Assembly: GCF_947090785.1 (NCBI RefSeq)
Contig: NZ_OX352320.1
Coordinates: forward strand, 1,054,001 to 1,118,000
DNA from: Rheinheimera sp. MM224
GTDB lineage: Bacteria > Pseudomonadota > Gammaproteobacteria > Enterobacterales > Alteromonadaceae
Length of the DNA: 64,000 nucleotides
Direction: 5' to 3'
Below the pieces are notes generated by a model. The model made no database searches, had not been told where the DNA came from, and saw only the letters and a program-made list of their open reading frames with translations. Positions within the stretch are counted from its first letter, which is position 1. Every line of letters starts with the position of its first letter. Both the position numbers and the translations under genes were made by a program. Positions 18,414 through 27,371 of this stretch are shown one piece after another.

Positions 18414-19550
18414 TTAATACAATGAGTGGGTGTTGTCGCTAATAGAATTGCGGTTTAAACGGCCCCACATTTTCCAGTAACACCAGGCTGTGTAGCCCAA
18501 AATGATAGGCACAAAAATACAAGCCACCACAAACATGATTTTTAACGTCAGTTCACTGGAGGTGGCGTCCCACATGGTCAGGCTGTGATTTGGCATGCTG
18601 CTCGATGGCATAATAAAAGGGAACATAGATACGCCGCAGGTCATAATCACCCCTGTGATGGCCAGTGAAGAGGCAACAAAAGCTTGCCAGCCTTTGGCTA
18701 GTTTGCTGCAAAAGGCTGATAGCAGGAAAGCCGCTACACCCAGCAATGGGAAAACCCATAACAGCGGGTAAGTTTCATAATTGCTGAACCAGGCGCCACT
18801 GCTCACTTCCACTGTTTTAGTCACAGCACTGTTAATAGCGTTGCTATCGATCAGGCTAGTCACTTTATAGCCCATACCTGCGGAAGCCAGCCAGATACCT
18901 GCCACTACAAACAGTACGGCGGCCAGAGTTGCACTGATTAAAGACACTGCTTCTGCCCGCTGACGTAATGGTGCTTCGGTTTTCATTTGCAGATAACAAG
19001 CGCCCTGATTAATAAACATCAGCAGACTCAATACACCCACCAGCAAGGCGAAGGGGTTTAATAAAGCCCAGAATGAACCTGTATAGTAAATCCGCAGCAG
19101 GTCATCAAAGTGGAAAGGCACACCTTGCAGCAGATTACCAAAAGCCACACCAAAAATAATTGGGGGTATGGCAGAACCAGCTGTTAATGCCCAGTCCCAG
19201 TTACTGCGCCATTTGGCATTATCCAGCTTAGAACGATAATCAAAGCCGATAGGGCGCAAAAATAGCGCTGCTAATGTGAGCATCATCGCTAGGTAAAAAC
19301 CACTAAAAGCCGTGGCATAGACAGGCGGCCAGGCCGCAAATAAAGCACCACCTGCAGTAATCAACCAGACCTGATTGCCATCCCAATGAGGTGCTACCGC
19401 ATTAATCAAAATACGGCGTTCGGTGTCGTCGCGTCCTATCACTTTGAGCAGCGCACCTACACCCATATCAAAACCATCTGTTACGGCAAAACCAATCAGC
19501 AGGATGCCAACCAGCAACCACCAGATAAAGCGTAAAAATTCATAATCCAT
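18414..19550 (-). CDS. cydB: Cytochrome bd ubiquinol oxidase subunit II
   Basis: 378-residue integral membrane protein. It starts MDYEFLRFIWWLLVG and contains GFDMGVG and the PHWDGNQVWLITAGGALFAAWP segment typical of CydB. It pairs with CydA to oxidise ubiquinol and reduce O2 without proton pumping. The open frame can be extended 23 codons upstream into cydA. The ATG at 19550, preceded by GAGG and lying just after the cydA stop (19552-19554), matches the family start. Confidence 0.96.
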   Translation of the reverse strand: MDYEFLRFIWWLLVGILLIGFAVTDGFDMGVGALLKVIGRDDTERRILINAVAPHWDGNQVWLITAGGALFAAWPPVYATAFSGFYLAMMLTLAALFLRPIGFDYRSKLDNAKWRSNWDWALTAGSAIPPIIFGVAFGNLLQGVPFHFDDLLRIYYTGSFWALLNPFALLVGVLSLLMFINQGACYLQMKTEAPLRQRAEAVSLISATLAAVLFVVAGIWLASAGMGYKVTSLIDSNAINSAVTKTVEVSSGAWFSNYETYPLLWVFPLLGVAAFLLSAFCSKLAKGWQAFVASSLAITGVIMTCGVSMFPFIMPSSSMPNHSLTMWDATSSELTLKIMFVVACIFVPIILGYTAWCYWKMWGRLNRNSISDNTHSLY

Positions 19551-19551
19551 G

Positions 19552-21102
19552 TTAAACCTCCCGGGCCTGTTCGCCGTGATACTTGCCTGTGTGGATAGAA
19601 GCAGGGCCTTTACGGGCAAAATGCTGCATCAACCAGACTTCGATGATCAGAAATACTGTGTAAAGCGCGGTAATAGCCAATAAGCTGATCCAAATCTCTG
19701 TGGTACTGAGTTGGGAAGCCGCTAAATGAGTGGGTAATATTTCACCCACAGCCCAAGGCTGACGGCCGTATTCAGCGACAAACCAACCGGCTTCACAGGC
19801 AATCCATGGCAGAGGTAACGAAAACAGTGCAGCTTTGAGTAACCAGCGTGGTTTTTCTGGTGTGCGTTTGGCGCTGTGATAAAAAGACAAAGCAAACACC
19901 AGCAGCATAATAAAGCCTGCAGCGACCATCACACGGAAAGACCAGAACAGTGGGGCCACTTTAGGGATACTGTTTTGTACTGCTTGTTCCACCTGTTCTG
20001 CAGTGGCATTGACAGGATCGTCTGTGTAAGCCATTAACAGCAGGCCATAACCTAAGTCATTTTTTACTAAGTTAAAGGCTGCGATATTTTCAGGCGTTTT
20101 TTCACCAGCGCGCAGTTTCTTCAGCAGGCCATAGGCAGTCTGACCATTGAGAATACGCTGGCGGTGAATGTCTTTTAGCTCTGCAAGCCCTGTGACTTCT
20201 TTATCCAAAGAGCGGGTGGCTATCAAGCCCATAGCGCCAGGGATTTTCAGTGCATAGTCAGTGGTTTGGGTTTCTTCATTCGGGATGCCGAAAAGGGTAA
20301 AATCTGCTGGTGCTTTTTGGGTTTCCCACTCAGCTTCTACTGCAGCCAGTTTTACTTTTTGTACATCACCCAGCTCATAACCCGACTCGTCGCCTAATAC
20401 AATGACAGACAACACACTGGCCAAACCAAAAGCGGATGCGATAGCAAAACTACGGCGGGCAAAAGCTAAATCGCGGCCTTTGAGCATATACCAGGCCGAA
20501 ATGGCCAGCACAAACATAGCGCCTGTGACATAACCTGCAGAGACGGTATGGACAAACTTAACTTGCGCGACAGGGTTAAACACCACTTCGCTAAAGCTGA
20601 CCATTTCCATTCGCATGGTTTCAAAATTAAATTCTGCGCCTATGGGGTGTTGCATCCAGCCGTTAGCGATTAAAATCCACAGCGCCGACAAATTAGAGGC
20701 TAAAGCCACCAGCCAGGTCACAGTTAAATGCTGCACTTTGGTCAGTCTGTCCCAACCAAAAAAGAACAGACCCACTAAGGTGGATTCAAGGAAAAATGCC
20801 ATCAGGCCTTCAATGGCCAAAGGTGCGCCAAAGATGTCACCCACATAATGCGAATAATAAGACCAGTTGGTACCAAACTGGAATTCCATCGCTATGCCTG
20901 TGGTCACCCCTAAAGCGAAGTTAATAGCAAACAATTTGCCCCAGAATTTAGTCATATCACGGTAAATTTCTTTACCTGTCATAACATAGACTGACTCCAT
21001 AATGGCCAGCAGGAAGGTCATACCCAAAGTTAAGGGCACAAATAAGAAGTGATACATTGCCGTAGCGGCAAACTGTAACCGTGATAGTTCTACAACATCC
21101 AT
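19552..21102 (-). CDS. cydA: Cytochrome bd ubiquinol oxidase subunit I
   Basis: 516-residue CydA carrying the hemes b558, b595 and d and the quinol-binding Q-loop. Conserved segments are [18 protein letters not shown] (heme ligand His18), [15 protein letters not shown] (heme ligand His) and [15 protein letters not shown]. The length is close to E. coli CydA (522), so it is the long Q-loop type. It is first gene of cydABXDC. An FNR-type site lies 129 bp upstream, consistent with induction at low oxygen. Confidence 0.97.
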   Translation of the reverse strand: MDVVELSRLQFAATAMYHFLFVPLTLGMTFLLAIMESVYVMTGKEIYRDMTKFWGKLFAINFALGVTTGIAMEFQFGTNWSYYSHYVGDIFGAPLAIEGLMAFFLESTLVGLFFFGWDRLTKVQHLTVTWLVALASNLSALWILIANGWMQHPIGAEFNFETMRMEMVSFSEVVFNPVAQVKFVHTVSAGYVTGAMFVLAISAWYMLKGRDLAFARRSFAIASAFGLASVLSVIVLGDESGYELGDVQKVKLAAVEAEWETQKAPADFTLFGIPNEETQTTDYALKIPGAMGLIATRSLDKEVTGLAELKDIHRQRILNGQTAYGLLKKLRAGEKTPENIAAFNLVKNDLGYGLLLMAYTDDPVNATAEQVEQAVQNSIPKVAPLFWSFRVMVAAGFIMLLVFALSFYHSAKRTPEKPRWLLKAALFSLPLPWIACEAGWFVAEYGRQPWAVGEILPTHLAASQLSTTEIWISLLAITALYTVFLIIEVWLMQHFARKGPASIHTGKYHGEQAREV

Positions 21103-21230
21103 TCGGATTGCTCCTCCATCTGGAACTGTGGGCCTGGTCTGTTATTTTGGTTAAAACAGCAGTCAGTAGCTAAAACTCATACATCAGCATGATGTGAACA
21201 CTAAACTATGTCTTTTGTCTGTCTGCTGTG

Positions 21231-21244
21231 TTGACGCTGATCAA
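21231..21244. promoter_or_regulatory. FNR/Anr-type box upstream of cydA
   Basis: TTGAC-GCTG-ATCAA matches the consensus TTGAT-N4-ATCAA in nine of ten fixed positions. It lies in the divergent region between cydA (start 21102) and the YeeZ-like gene (21347). Oxygen-responsive control of cyd operons by FNR-family regulators is well established; use of this particular site is inferred. Confidence 0.65.
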
Positions 21245-21346
21245 TAAAAATCTGTGATCTGGTTTAAATAGTAGAAAATTTGATAAAAATCGCAGTTAGT
21301 ATTCTGTTACTATCAAAATCTACATCAGGATTGTGAAGGTTCAGGT

Positions 21347-22156
21347 ATGAAAATATTGGTCATAGGTGCAGGTTGGCTAGGAACTCAGCTGGCGACACAG
21401 CTCAAAGCAGACGGGCATGAGCTATGGCTCAGCAGCCGCAGTGCCACTAAATCTTCTGCTGTGACTGAGCAATTTGGTCATTTTGTGTTGGATTTAGGAC
21501 AATCTGTAAGGCCTACAGCAGCACTGGAGACTTTATTTAAAGACGCCCTGATTATCTGCACAGTTCCAGCCAGCCGCTCCGACGGTGAGAGCTACACCAG
21601 AGCTGTAGCTCAGCTAGCTACTTTGATGAAGCAGTTAGGCTCTGTGGCTTGCATTCATTTAAGCAGTACTGGCATCTATGAAGGTCTTTCAGGCGATGTG
21701 AACGAACAAAGCCAGTTACAATTGGCCGATCCACGTATTGAATTGCTGGCTGTGGGCGAGCAATTATTAACAGCCGCGGTGCCTTGCTGCACTTTACGTC
21801 TGGCTGGCTTAATTGGTCCAGGCCGTCATCCGGCGCGGTTTTTATCTGGCAAGCAAGCTGGTGCTGCTGATGTTGCGGTGAATATGGTACATAGCAGCGA
21901 TATTTGTGCCGCAGTATCAGTCATAGTCCAGCAGCAGTTATGGCCAGAGTTGTATAACTTATCCAGTCCGCAATTTTGTTCTAAAGCTGAATTTTATCTG
22001 ACGGCCTGTGAACTGGCTTCTCTGCCCGCTCCGGTATTTGAGTCTAAAAGCATATCAACACAAAGCCGCAGAGTGATCAGTGCAAAATCTCAGACTATTG
22101 TTGGTTTTAGCTACCAGTTTGAGTCTGCTTTGGCTGCTTTACCTTTTTGTAGTTGA
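21347..22156 (+). CDS. NAD(P)-binding epimerase-like protein (YeeZ type)
   Basis: 269-residue protein with an N-terminal Rossmann fold (KILVIGAGWLGTQLA, glycine pattern GxGxxG) and the segment HLSSTGIYE. This resembles the atypical extended SDR group that includes E. coli YeeZ. The usual YxxxK pair is not obvious, so catalytic competence is uncertain. No pathway is suggested by the neighbours: it is divergent from cydA and convergent with copZ. Start ATG has only a weak ribosome-binding site. Confidence 0.7.
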   Translation: MKILVIGAGWLGTQLATQLKADGHELWLSSRSATKSSAVTEQFGHFVLDLGQSVRPTAALETLFKDALIICTVPASRSDGESYTRAVAQLATLMKQLGSVACIHLSSTGIYEGLSGDVNEQSQLQLADPRIELLAVGEQLLTAAVPCCTLRLAGLIGPGRHPARFLSGKQAGAADVAVNMVHSSDICAAVSVIVQQQLWPELYNLSSPQFCSKAEFYLTACELASLPAPVFESKSISTQSRRVISAKSQTIVGFSYQFESALAALPFCS

Positions 22157-22186
22157 GTTTTTGGCTAAACCAAAGTTACTGCAAAG

Positions 22187-22387
22187 TTAAAGCTCTGTAG
22201 CCGGGTAACCGGCTTCATCCAGTGCTGCGATAATATCCTCTGCTGCCAAATCGCTTTCAATACTCACTTGCTGCTGTGCTAAGTCAACCGCCACTTTGGC
22301 ATTAGCCTGCAATTTTGCTACGGCTTTATTCACCATGCTGATGCAGTGGTTACAGCTCATGCCTGTAACTTTCAATTGTACTTTCAT
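22187..22387 (-). CDS. copZ: Copper chaperone CopZ (HMA domain)
   Basis: 66-residue single heavy-metal-associated domain starting MKVQLKVTGMSCNHCISMV, with Cu(I)-binding motif GMSCNHC. It shuttles Cu(I) in the cytoplasm and can pass it to CopA. A longer open frame exists (from 22480), but the ATG at 22387 has AAGGAAAG upstream and gives the normal chaperone length. It is divergent from copA and carries its own CueR-like promoter, so expression is likely copper-inducible. Confidence 0.9.
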   Translation of the reverse strand: MKVQLKVTGMSCNHCISMVNKAVAKLQANAKVAVDLAQQQVSIESDLAAEDIIAALDEAGYPATEL

Positions 22388-22434
22388 TACGTCTTTCCTT
22401 TTTTGCTGCTCTTTGTGAGTTCGCGAACATGGTG

Positions 22435-22459
22435 CAAGCTTGTCCCGTGGTAAGGTCAA
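22435..22459 (-). promoter_or_regulatory. CueR-like promoter element for copZ
   Basis: On the minus strand, TTGACC is followed by TTACC-ACGG-GACAAG. This has the layout of a MerR-family site in an over-long (19-20 bp) spacer. The dyad is imperfect (CTTACC versus GACAAG), and the -10 is weak. It shares the TTGACCTTACC string with the copA promoter. Confidence 0.5.
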
Positions 22460-22496
22460 GCACTGTTCGTTAAAGCTCATTATTTGAATTTTTTCG

Positions 22497-22527
22497 TTGA
22501 CCTTACCCTAAGGGTAAGCTTTAGCCT
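22497..22527 (+). promoter_or_regulatory. CueR operator/promoter of copA
   Basis: TTGACC (-35, 22497-22502) overlaps the perfect dyad CTTACCC-TAA-GGGTAAG (22502-22518). A poor -10 (TAGCCT, 22522-22527) gives a 19-bp spacer. This is the hallmark of CueR/MerR-activated promoters, where the regulator untwists an over-long spacer. Confidence 0.75.
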
Positions 22528-22572
22528 TATTGCTGTCAGGTCATTGCACCTTTTTTTGTCTGGAGTCATGGT

Positions 22573-24750
22573 ATGTCTGAACAGATCCAACTGAATATCG
22601 ACGGAATGAGCTGTGCTTCCTGTGTGGGCCGCATTGAAAAAGCTTTAGCAAAGGTCAGCGGTGTAGAGCAGGCGAGTGTTAATCTTGCCAGTGAAACAGC
22701 AACGGTCAGCGGCCTTTCACTTGTGCCACAACAACTGATAGCTGCAGTCGAAAAGGCTGGTTATCAGGCCAGTTTGCCGGAAGAAAAAGCAGAGACCCCA
22801 ACAACAGAAACTAGGTTTTATCAGCAAGAATGGTGGTCTGTGGTTGCAAGCATAGTGCTTACCTTGCCTTTGGTCCTGCCGATGTTTGGCTTGTTGTTTG
22901 GTGTGGACTGGATGTTACCGTCCTTTTGGCAATGGTTGCTTGCAACTCCAGTACAGTTTTATTTTGGCGCGCGTTTTTATAAAGCAGGCTGGGCCGCACT
23001 CAAAGCCGGCAGCGGCACTATGGATCTGTTAGTGGCAATTGGCACCAGCGCCGCTTACGGCTTGTCGTTGTATTTATGGTGGAGTTTTAATGCGCAGCAT
23101 GGGCAACACGGCGCTCCCCACCTGTATTTTGAGAGTAGCAGTGCGGTATTAAGCCTGGTGCTTTTAGGTAAATATCTGGAACACAAAGCAAAAAAACGCA
23201 CTACCGATGCATTAAGGGCGCTGGAACATTTAAAACCTGCTGTGGCAACTTTGTTTCAAAGCGGCCAGTGGGTGCAAGTAAAAGCAGAGTCTGTGCAACA
23301 AGGTGATTTAGTGTTAGTAAAACCTGGTGAACGAATTCCTGTTGATGCTTTGGTTGAGCAAGGCCAAAGCCATGTCGATGAAGCGCTGATAAGCGGTGAG
23401 TCTGTGCCTGTCAGTAAAACACTGGCTGATAAAGTGACTGGGGGCTCTGTCAATCTGGATGGGGTATTGCACATCAGAGCGACAGCTGTCGGAGCTGAAT
23501 CTACTTTGTCCCGTATTATTCAATTGGTAGAGCAGGCACAAGGAGCGAAGGCGCCAGTGCAGGCGCTGGTGGATAAAATTAGTGCCATCTTTGTACCTGC
23601 TGTATTGATCATTGCTCTAGTCACCTTATTGGGCTGGGGTTTTATGACTGACGACTGGGTGGCAGGTATTTTAAATGCGGTAGCTGTGCTGGTGATTGCC
23701 TGTCCTTGTGCTCTTGGCTTAGCAACACCTGCCGCTATTATGGCTGGTACAGGTTCAGCGGCGCGCTCAGGTATTCTGATTAAAGATGCTACAGCTTTAG
23801 AGCAGGCTCAAGCAGTCACGCTGGTGGTGTTTGACAAAACCGGCACTTTAACGCAAGGAAAACCGGTGCTGCAGCAATTTAGTACTTTTGTGGATGAGCC
23901 TGAATTATTGCAATGGGCTGCGTCCTTGCAGCAACACAGTGAGCATCCATTAGCTGCAGCTTTGCTCCGTTATGCCACTGAACATCAGGTTAAAGCCGTG
24001 GAAACAGAACAGTTTCAGGTGGTGGCAGGCAAAGGTGTTCAGGGTAAAATCGGTGTGCATAGTTTAGTGCTAGGTAGCAGCCACTGGATGCAGCAACTTA
24101 GCTTGGAGTTGCCGCAGGATCAAATCCAAACCGCTGGCTCATCAGTGTCCTGGTTGGCGGAGCAGCAAGATGATGAAAGTTATAGGTTATTGGCGCTATT
24201 TTGTTTTACTGACGAGTTAAAACCTGATGCCTTACATGCTGTCAGTTTATTAAAACAACAGGGTATAGCTGTGGCTATGTTAACCGGAGATACGAGAGAC
24301 AGTGCTAGTTTAATAGCGCAGCAACTTGAACTAACCGACTGGAAGGCCGAAGTGCTGCCAGCAGAAAAATCAGCTGCTATTCAAAGCTGGCAACAGCAGG
24401 GTCATAAAGTAGCCATGGTCGGTGATGGTATTAATGATGCGCCGGCTTTAGCTCAGGCTGATTTAGGTATAGCTATGGCGTGTGGTACCGAAGTGGCTGT
24501 CAGTGCTTCGGCTATGACCTTAATGCGTAGTCAACCACTGTTGGTCAGCGCAGCCTTACAGATAGCCCGGCTTAGTTACCGTAAAATTCAGCAAAACCTG
24601 TTTTGGGCTTTTATCTTTAACATAGTGGGCATCCCATTGGCAGCTTTAGGTTACTTAAATCCGCTGATCGCAGGTGCCGCTATGGCCAGCAGCAGTTTAG
24701 TGGTGATTAGTAATGCCTTGTTATTACAACGTTGGAAGGCTAAGGAGTGA
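22573..24750 (+). CDS. copA: Copper-exporting P1B-type ATPase
   Basis: 725-residue Cu(I) export pump. There is one N-terminal HMA domain (GMSCASC, Cys14/Cys17), eight membrane helices, the CPC metal-site motif (residues 377-379), phosphorylation site DKTGTLT (Asp421), TGES-type actuator motif SGES, and the hinge GDGINDAPALAQAD. It moves Cu(I) from cytoplasm to periplasm. E. coli CopA has two HMA domains; this has one. It is divergent from copZ, and cueR starts 4 bp after its stop. Confidence 0.96.
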   Translation: MSEQIQLNIDGMSCASCVGRIEKALAKVSGVEQASVNLASETATVSGLSLVPQQLIAAVEKAGYQASLPEEKAETPTTETRFYQQEWWSVVASIVLTLPLVLPMFGLLFGVDWMLPSFWQWLLATPVQFYFGARFYKAGWAALKAGSGTMDLLVAIGTSAAYGLSLYLWWSFNAQHGQHGAPHLYFESSSAVLSLVLLGKYLEHKAKKRTTDALRALEHLKPAVATLFQSGQWVQVKAESVQQGDLVLVKPGERIPVDALVEQGQSHVDEALISGESVPVSKTLADKVTGGSVNLDGVLHIRATAVGAESTLSRIIQLVEQAQGAKAPVQALVDKISAIFVPAVLIIALVTLLGWGFMTDDWVAGILNAVAVLVIACPCALGLATPAAIMAGTGSAARSGILIKDATALEQAQAVTLVVFDKTGTLTQGKPVLQQFSTFVDEPELLQWAASLQQHSEHPLAAALLRYATEHQVKAVETEQFQVVAGKGVQGKIGVHSLVLGSSHWMQQLSLELPQDQIQTAGSSVSWLAEQQDDESYRLLALFCFTDELKPDALHAVSLLKQQGIAVAMLTGDTRDSASLIAQQLELTDWKAEVLPAEKSAAIQSWQQQGHKVAMVGDGINDAPALAQADLGIAMACGTEVAVSASAMTLMRSQPLLVSAALQIARLSYRKIQQNLFWAFIFNIVGIPLAALGYLNPLIAGAAMASSSLVVISNALLLQRWKAKE

Positions 24751-24754
24751 AATG

Positions 24755-25186
24755 ATGAGTACTTCAGTCAGAACCTTGGTCACTATAGGCCAGGCGGCAA
24801 AACAGACCGGGCTTTCTGCCAAGATGATTCGTCATTATGAAGAAGCAGGGTTGTTGCTTAAAGCCAATAGAACAGATGCGGGCTATCGGTTGTATAACAG
24901 TCAGCAGCTGCAACAACTGGGGTTTATTAAACAGGCTCGTACTTTAGGCTTTTCAATAGCACAAATTAGTTCTTTGTTGGGGTTATGGCGTGATCCACAG
25001 CGCAGCAGCAGAGAAGTAAAGCAACTTGCTGAAGTGCATCTGGATGAAATTAAACAAAAAGTAGCTGAATTACAGCAGATGCAAAAGGTATTGCAACAAT
25101 TAGCCGACAGTTGTTGCGGTGACGATCAGCCTCAATGCGCTATTTTGGATGGCTTGACTCTGCAGAAACAAAGAGCCCCGGCCTAA
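24755..25186 (+). CDS. cueR: CueR-type copper-responsive MerR regulator
   Basis: 143-residue MerR-family activator with an N-terminal winged helix (TIGQAAKQTGLSAKMIRHYEEAGLL), a coiled-coil dimerisation helix, and the C-terminal metal loop CCGDDQPQC. That loop corresponds to the Cys pair that binds Cu(I) in CueR (C-x7-C). It activates copA and probably copZ. An ATG at 24752 is also in frame, but AAGGAG is better spaced to 24755. The gene is read after copA, giving autoregulation through the copA promoter. Confidence 0.93.
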   Translation: MSTSVRTLVTIGQAAKQTGLSAKMIRHYEEAGLLLKANRTDAGYRLYNSQQLQQLGFIKQARTLGFSIAQISSLLGLWRDPQRSSREVKQLAEVHLDEIKQKVAELQQMQKVLQQLADSCCGDDQPQCAILDGLTLQKQRAPA

Positions 25187-25198
25187 TGCCGGGACTTT
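25177..25198 (+). terminator. Terminator overlapping the end of cueR
   Basis: Stem CCCGGC/GCCGGG with loop CTAAT that includes the cueR stop codon, followed by ACTTTT. It ends the copA-cueR transcript. Confidence 0.8.
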
Positions 25199-25205
25199 TG
25201 TTGAT

Positions 25206-26981
25206 TTATGGTTGGTAGGATGTCGTTAAAGTGACACCTGATACCGCAGTGTAACCACGGATACCAATGTGGTAAGTGGCTGCAACAGGGTTATTGAAAG
25301 TACAGCTTTCAGTATTACCATTCAGGTATGGACGACAGTCATAAGTAGAAGTGGTAGGTTGTGAACCACGACGTACATACAGATCGCCATCACCAGTACC
25401 ACCAGACGTATTGACTGTAAGTACACTCATACCTGCAGGAACTACCACTGTGTAATATTTCCAGGCATTACGGGCCACAGAAATATTGTTCACAGTTGAA
25501 GTTGCACCTGTGCCACCGCCGCCGCCAGTACCCGAAGCTGCCGCTACTGCAGCTGCAGCATCAACAATACCAGTACCACAGCTGGTGCAGGTTGCAGGGA
25601 AAGAACGGGTGGTTGTTTTCAGGATGGTTTCAATCTCATCCGGCGTAGCCGCTGGTTTCTTCTGAGCTATTAATGCTGCAACACCTGCCACATGAGGAGC
25701 TGCCATTGAAGTGCCCTGACTGTAACCGTAGCTGTCTGAACCTGGTGTAGTAGTACCAGTGTTATAAGTAGACAGAATACCGTTTGGATCGTTGGCCGAG
25801 TTCATAGCACCACCAGGTGCTGCGACATCGATTGAAGTGCCGTAGTTAGAGTAATAAGCGCGGCCACCGCTGCGGTTAGTTGAAGCAACGTTCACCACAC
25901 CAGCACAGTTACCCGGGTTAAAGTTGTTGGCGTTTGCATTGTCATTACCAGATGCAATCACAACTACAGTGCCGTTGGCGCGAGCTGTGTTAATCGCAGC
26001 CTGAGTGGTAGAGTCACAAGCACCTGAACCACCTAAACTCATGTTAATCACTTTAGCCGGGTTGGCGTTCGCCGGAACACCAGAGACTGTGCCACCTGAG
26101 GCCCAGATGATACCGTCAGCTATATCTGAGGTATAACCACCACATTTACCTAATACGCGCACTGGTACTACTTTGGCGCCATACGCCACACCAGCTACGC
26201 CAGAACCGTTGTTAGTGACTGCAGCTACTGTGCCTGCAACGTGAGTACCGTGCCATGACGAATCCTGAGCGGCATGTGTGCCACCACATTCGTTCGCTAA
26301 AATCCAGTCGCCCGGATCCTGTGCATTGTTATCACGACCATTACCGTCATTGCCGACAAAGTTGTCAGAAATCATGTCGTAACCAGGCAGAATGTTAGCG
26401 TTTAAATCAGCATGTGGACGGTAGCCTGTATCTAATACTGCAACAACGACACCAGTACCTGTGGCGTTATCCCATGCAGTGTTAGCACGTAAACCGCCTG
26501 TGGACTCATAATAATGCCATTGACTGGTGTACTGAGTGTCGTTTGGAGCAGCTGCAATTTGTAACATACGGTCTTCTTCAACCGATTCCACCATTGGATC
26601 CTGGGCTAGCAGCTCAATGGTACGTTGAGTTTCAGCTTTTGACAGACGACGTTCCGCTTTCACCACATGGCGGTTAGCGACTGCTAAAGAACGCACAAAG
26701 CTCATAGGTTCACCGGCGCGGCTGGATAATTCAGAAGCAGCATGAGTTTTTAATTGATTCACTGAGCTTGTTGCTGTGCTGGCCAAGCCTTGTGCAGATA
26801 AAGTTGCAGCATTTTTGTATTTAATGATAAAGCGGGTTGGTGGCTCAATCGCTTTGGTTTCATTCACTTCTAAGGTGATACCTGATTTTTGTGGAGCGGC
26901 TTGTGCAGCAGTAGCCAATAAGGAAAGTGCGGACAAGGTAAGCAATGAGACTTTGGATAAGTTGAATGTTTTATGTTGCAT
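25206..26981 (-). CDS. Secreted subtilisin-family serine protease with C-terminal PPC domain
   Basis: 591-residue exoprotease. It has a signal peptide (about 1-29), an inhibitor-I9-like propeptide (about 48-145) and an S8 catalytic domain. The triad is Asp184 (VAVLDTGYRPH), His244 (SSWHGTHVAG) and Ser425 (SQGTSMAAPH), with oxyanion Asn346. A Gly-rich linker near 483-493 leads to a pre-peptidase C-terminal (PPC) domain with WKYYTVVVPAG and GDGDLYVRRG. PPC domains are usually removed during secretion. It degrades extracellular protein for nutrition. The gene-free stretch upstream (26982-27371, about 390 bp) is A/T-rich and holds only presumptive promoter sequence and the hairpin listed at 27335. 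Confidence 0.95.
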   Translation of the reverse strand: MQHKTFNLSKVSLLTLSALSLLATAAQAAPQKSGITLEVNETKAIEPPTRFIIKYKNAATLSAQGLASTATSSVNQLKTHAASELSSRAGEPMSFVRSLAVANRHVVKAERRLSKAETQRTIELLAQDPMVESVEEDRMLQIAAAPNDTQYTSQWHYYESTGGLRANTAWDNATGTGVVVAVLDTGYRPHADLNANILPGYDMISDNFVGNDGNGRDNNAQDPGDWILANECGGTHAAQDSSWHGTHVAGTVAAVTNNGSGVAGVAYGAKVVPVRVLGKCGGYTSDIADGIIWASGGTVSGVPANANPAKVINMSLGGSGACDSTTQAAINTARANGTVVVIASGNDNANANNFNPGNCAGVVNVASTNRSGGRAYYSNYGTSIDVAAPGGAMNSANDPNGILSTYNTGTTTPGSDSYGYSQGTSMAAPHVAGVAALIAQKKPAATPDEIETILKTTTRSFPATCTSCGTGIVDAAAAVAAASGTGGGGGTGATSTVNNISVARNAWKYYTVVVPAGMSVLTVNTSGGTGDGDLYVRRGSQPTTSTYDCRPYLNGNTESCTFNNPVAATYHIGIRGYTAVSGVTLTTSYQP

Positions 26982-27334
26982 TTTGTTCTCTCAAATTATT
27001 GTTATGTGAATTGCCTCATCCTTGGAAGCCTTTGTCCCTTATTTAGTTAATCTGTTGGGCGGGCAGTACGATAATTGGTCAATAATTTGTTAATGTAAAT
27101 AGTTATATATTTATCATATTTAATCTTTTGTTTTCATTTTTTCGTATTTATTGATCTTTTGTGCGATGAGTAGCCTGCTGTGAGCGGCTAAAATGCTAGG
27201 TTTGATTACATTTGGTAACAGATGTATATTAATTGTTTTGGTTATTAGTTATTTCAAAATGATATAAGAAAGCTGTTTTATTTGTCATAAAACCGATTTA
27301 AGAGCTCTTTCTGATAAAAAGTGATTGGATCAGT

Positions 27335-27365
27335 AACACCTCTGCGCCAGCAGCGAAGAGGTGTT
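27335..27365 (-). terminator. Hairpin after the multicopper oxidase gene
   Basis: Stem AACACCTCT/AGAGGTGTT with an inner CGC/GCG pairing, 6 bp beyond the stop codon of the oxidase. No immediate run of U follows on the minus strand, so the strength is uncertain. Confidence 0.5.
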
Positions 27366-27371
27366 CAGCCA

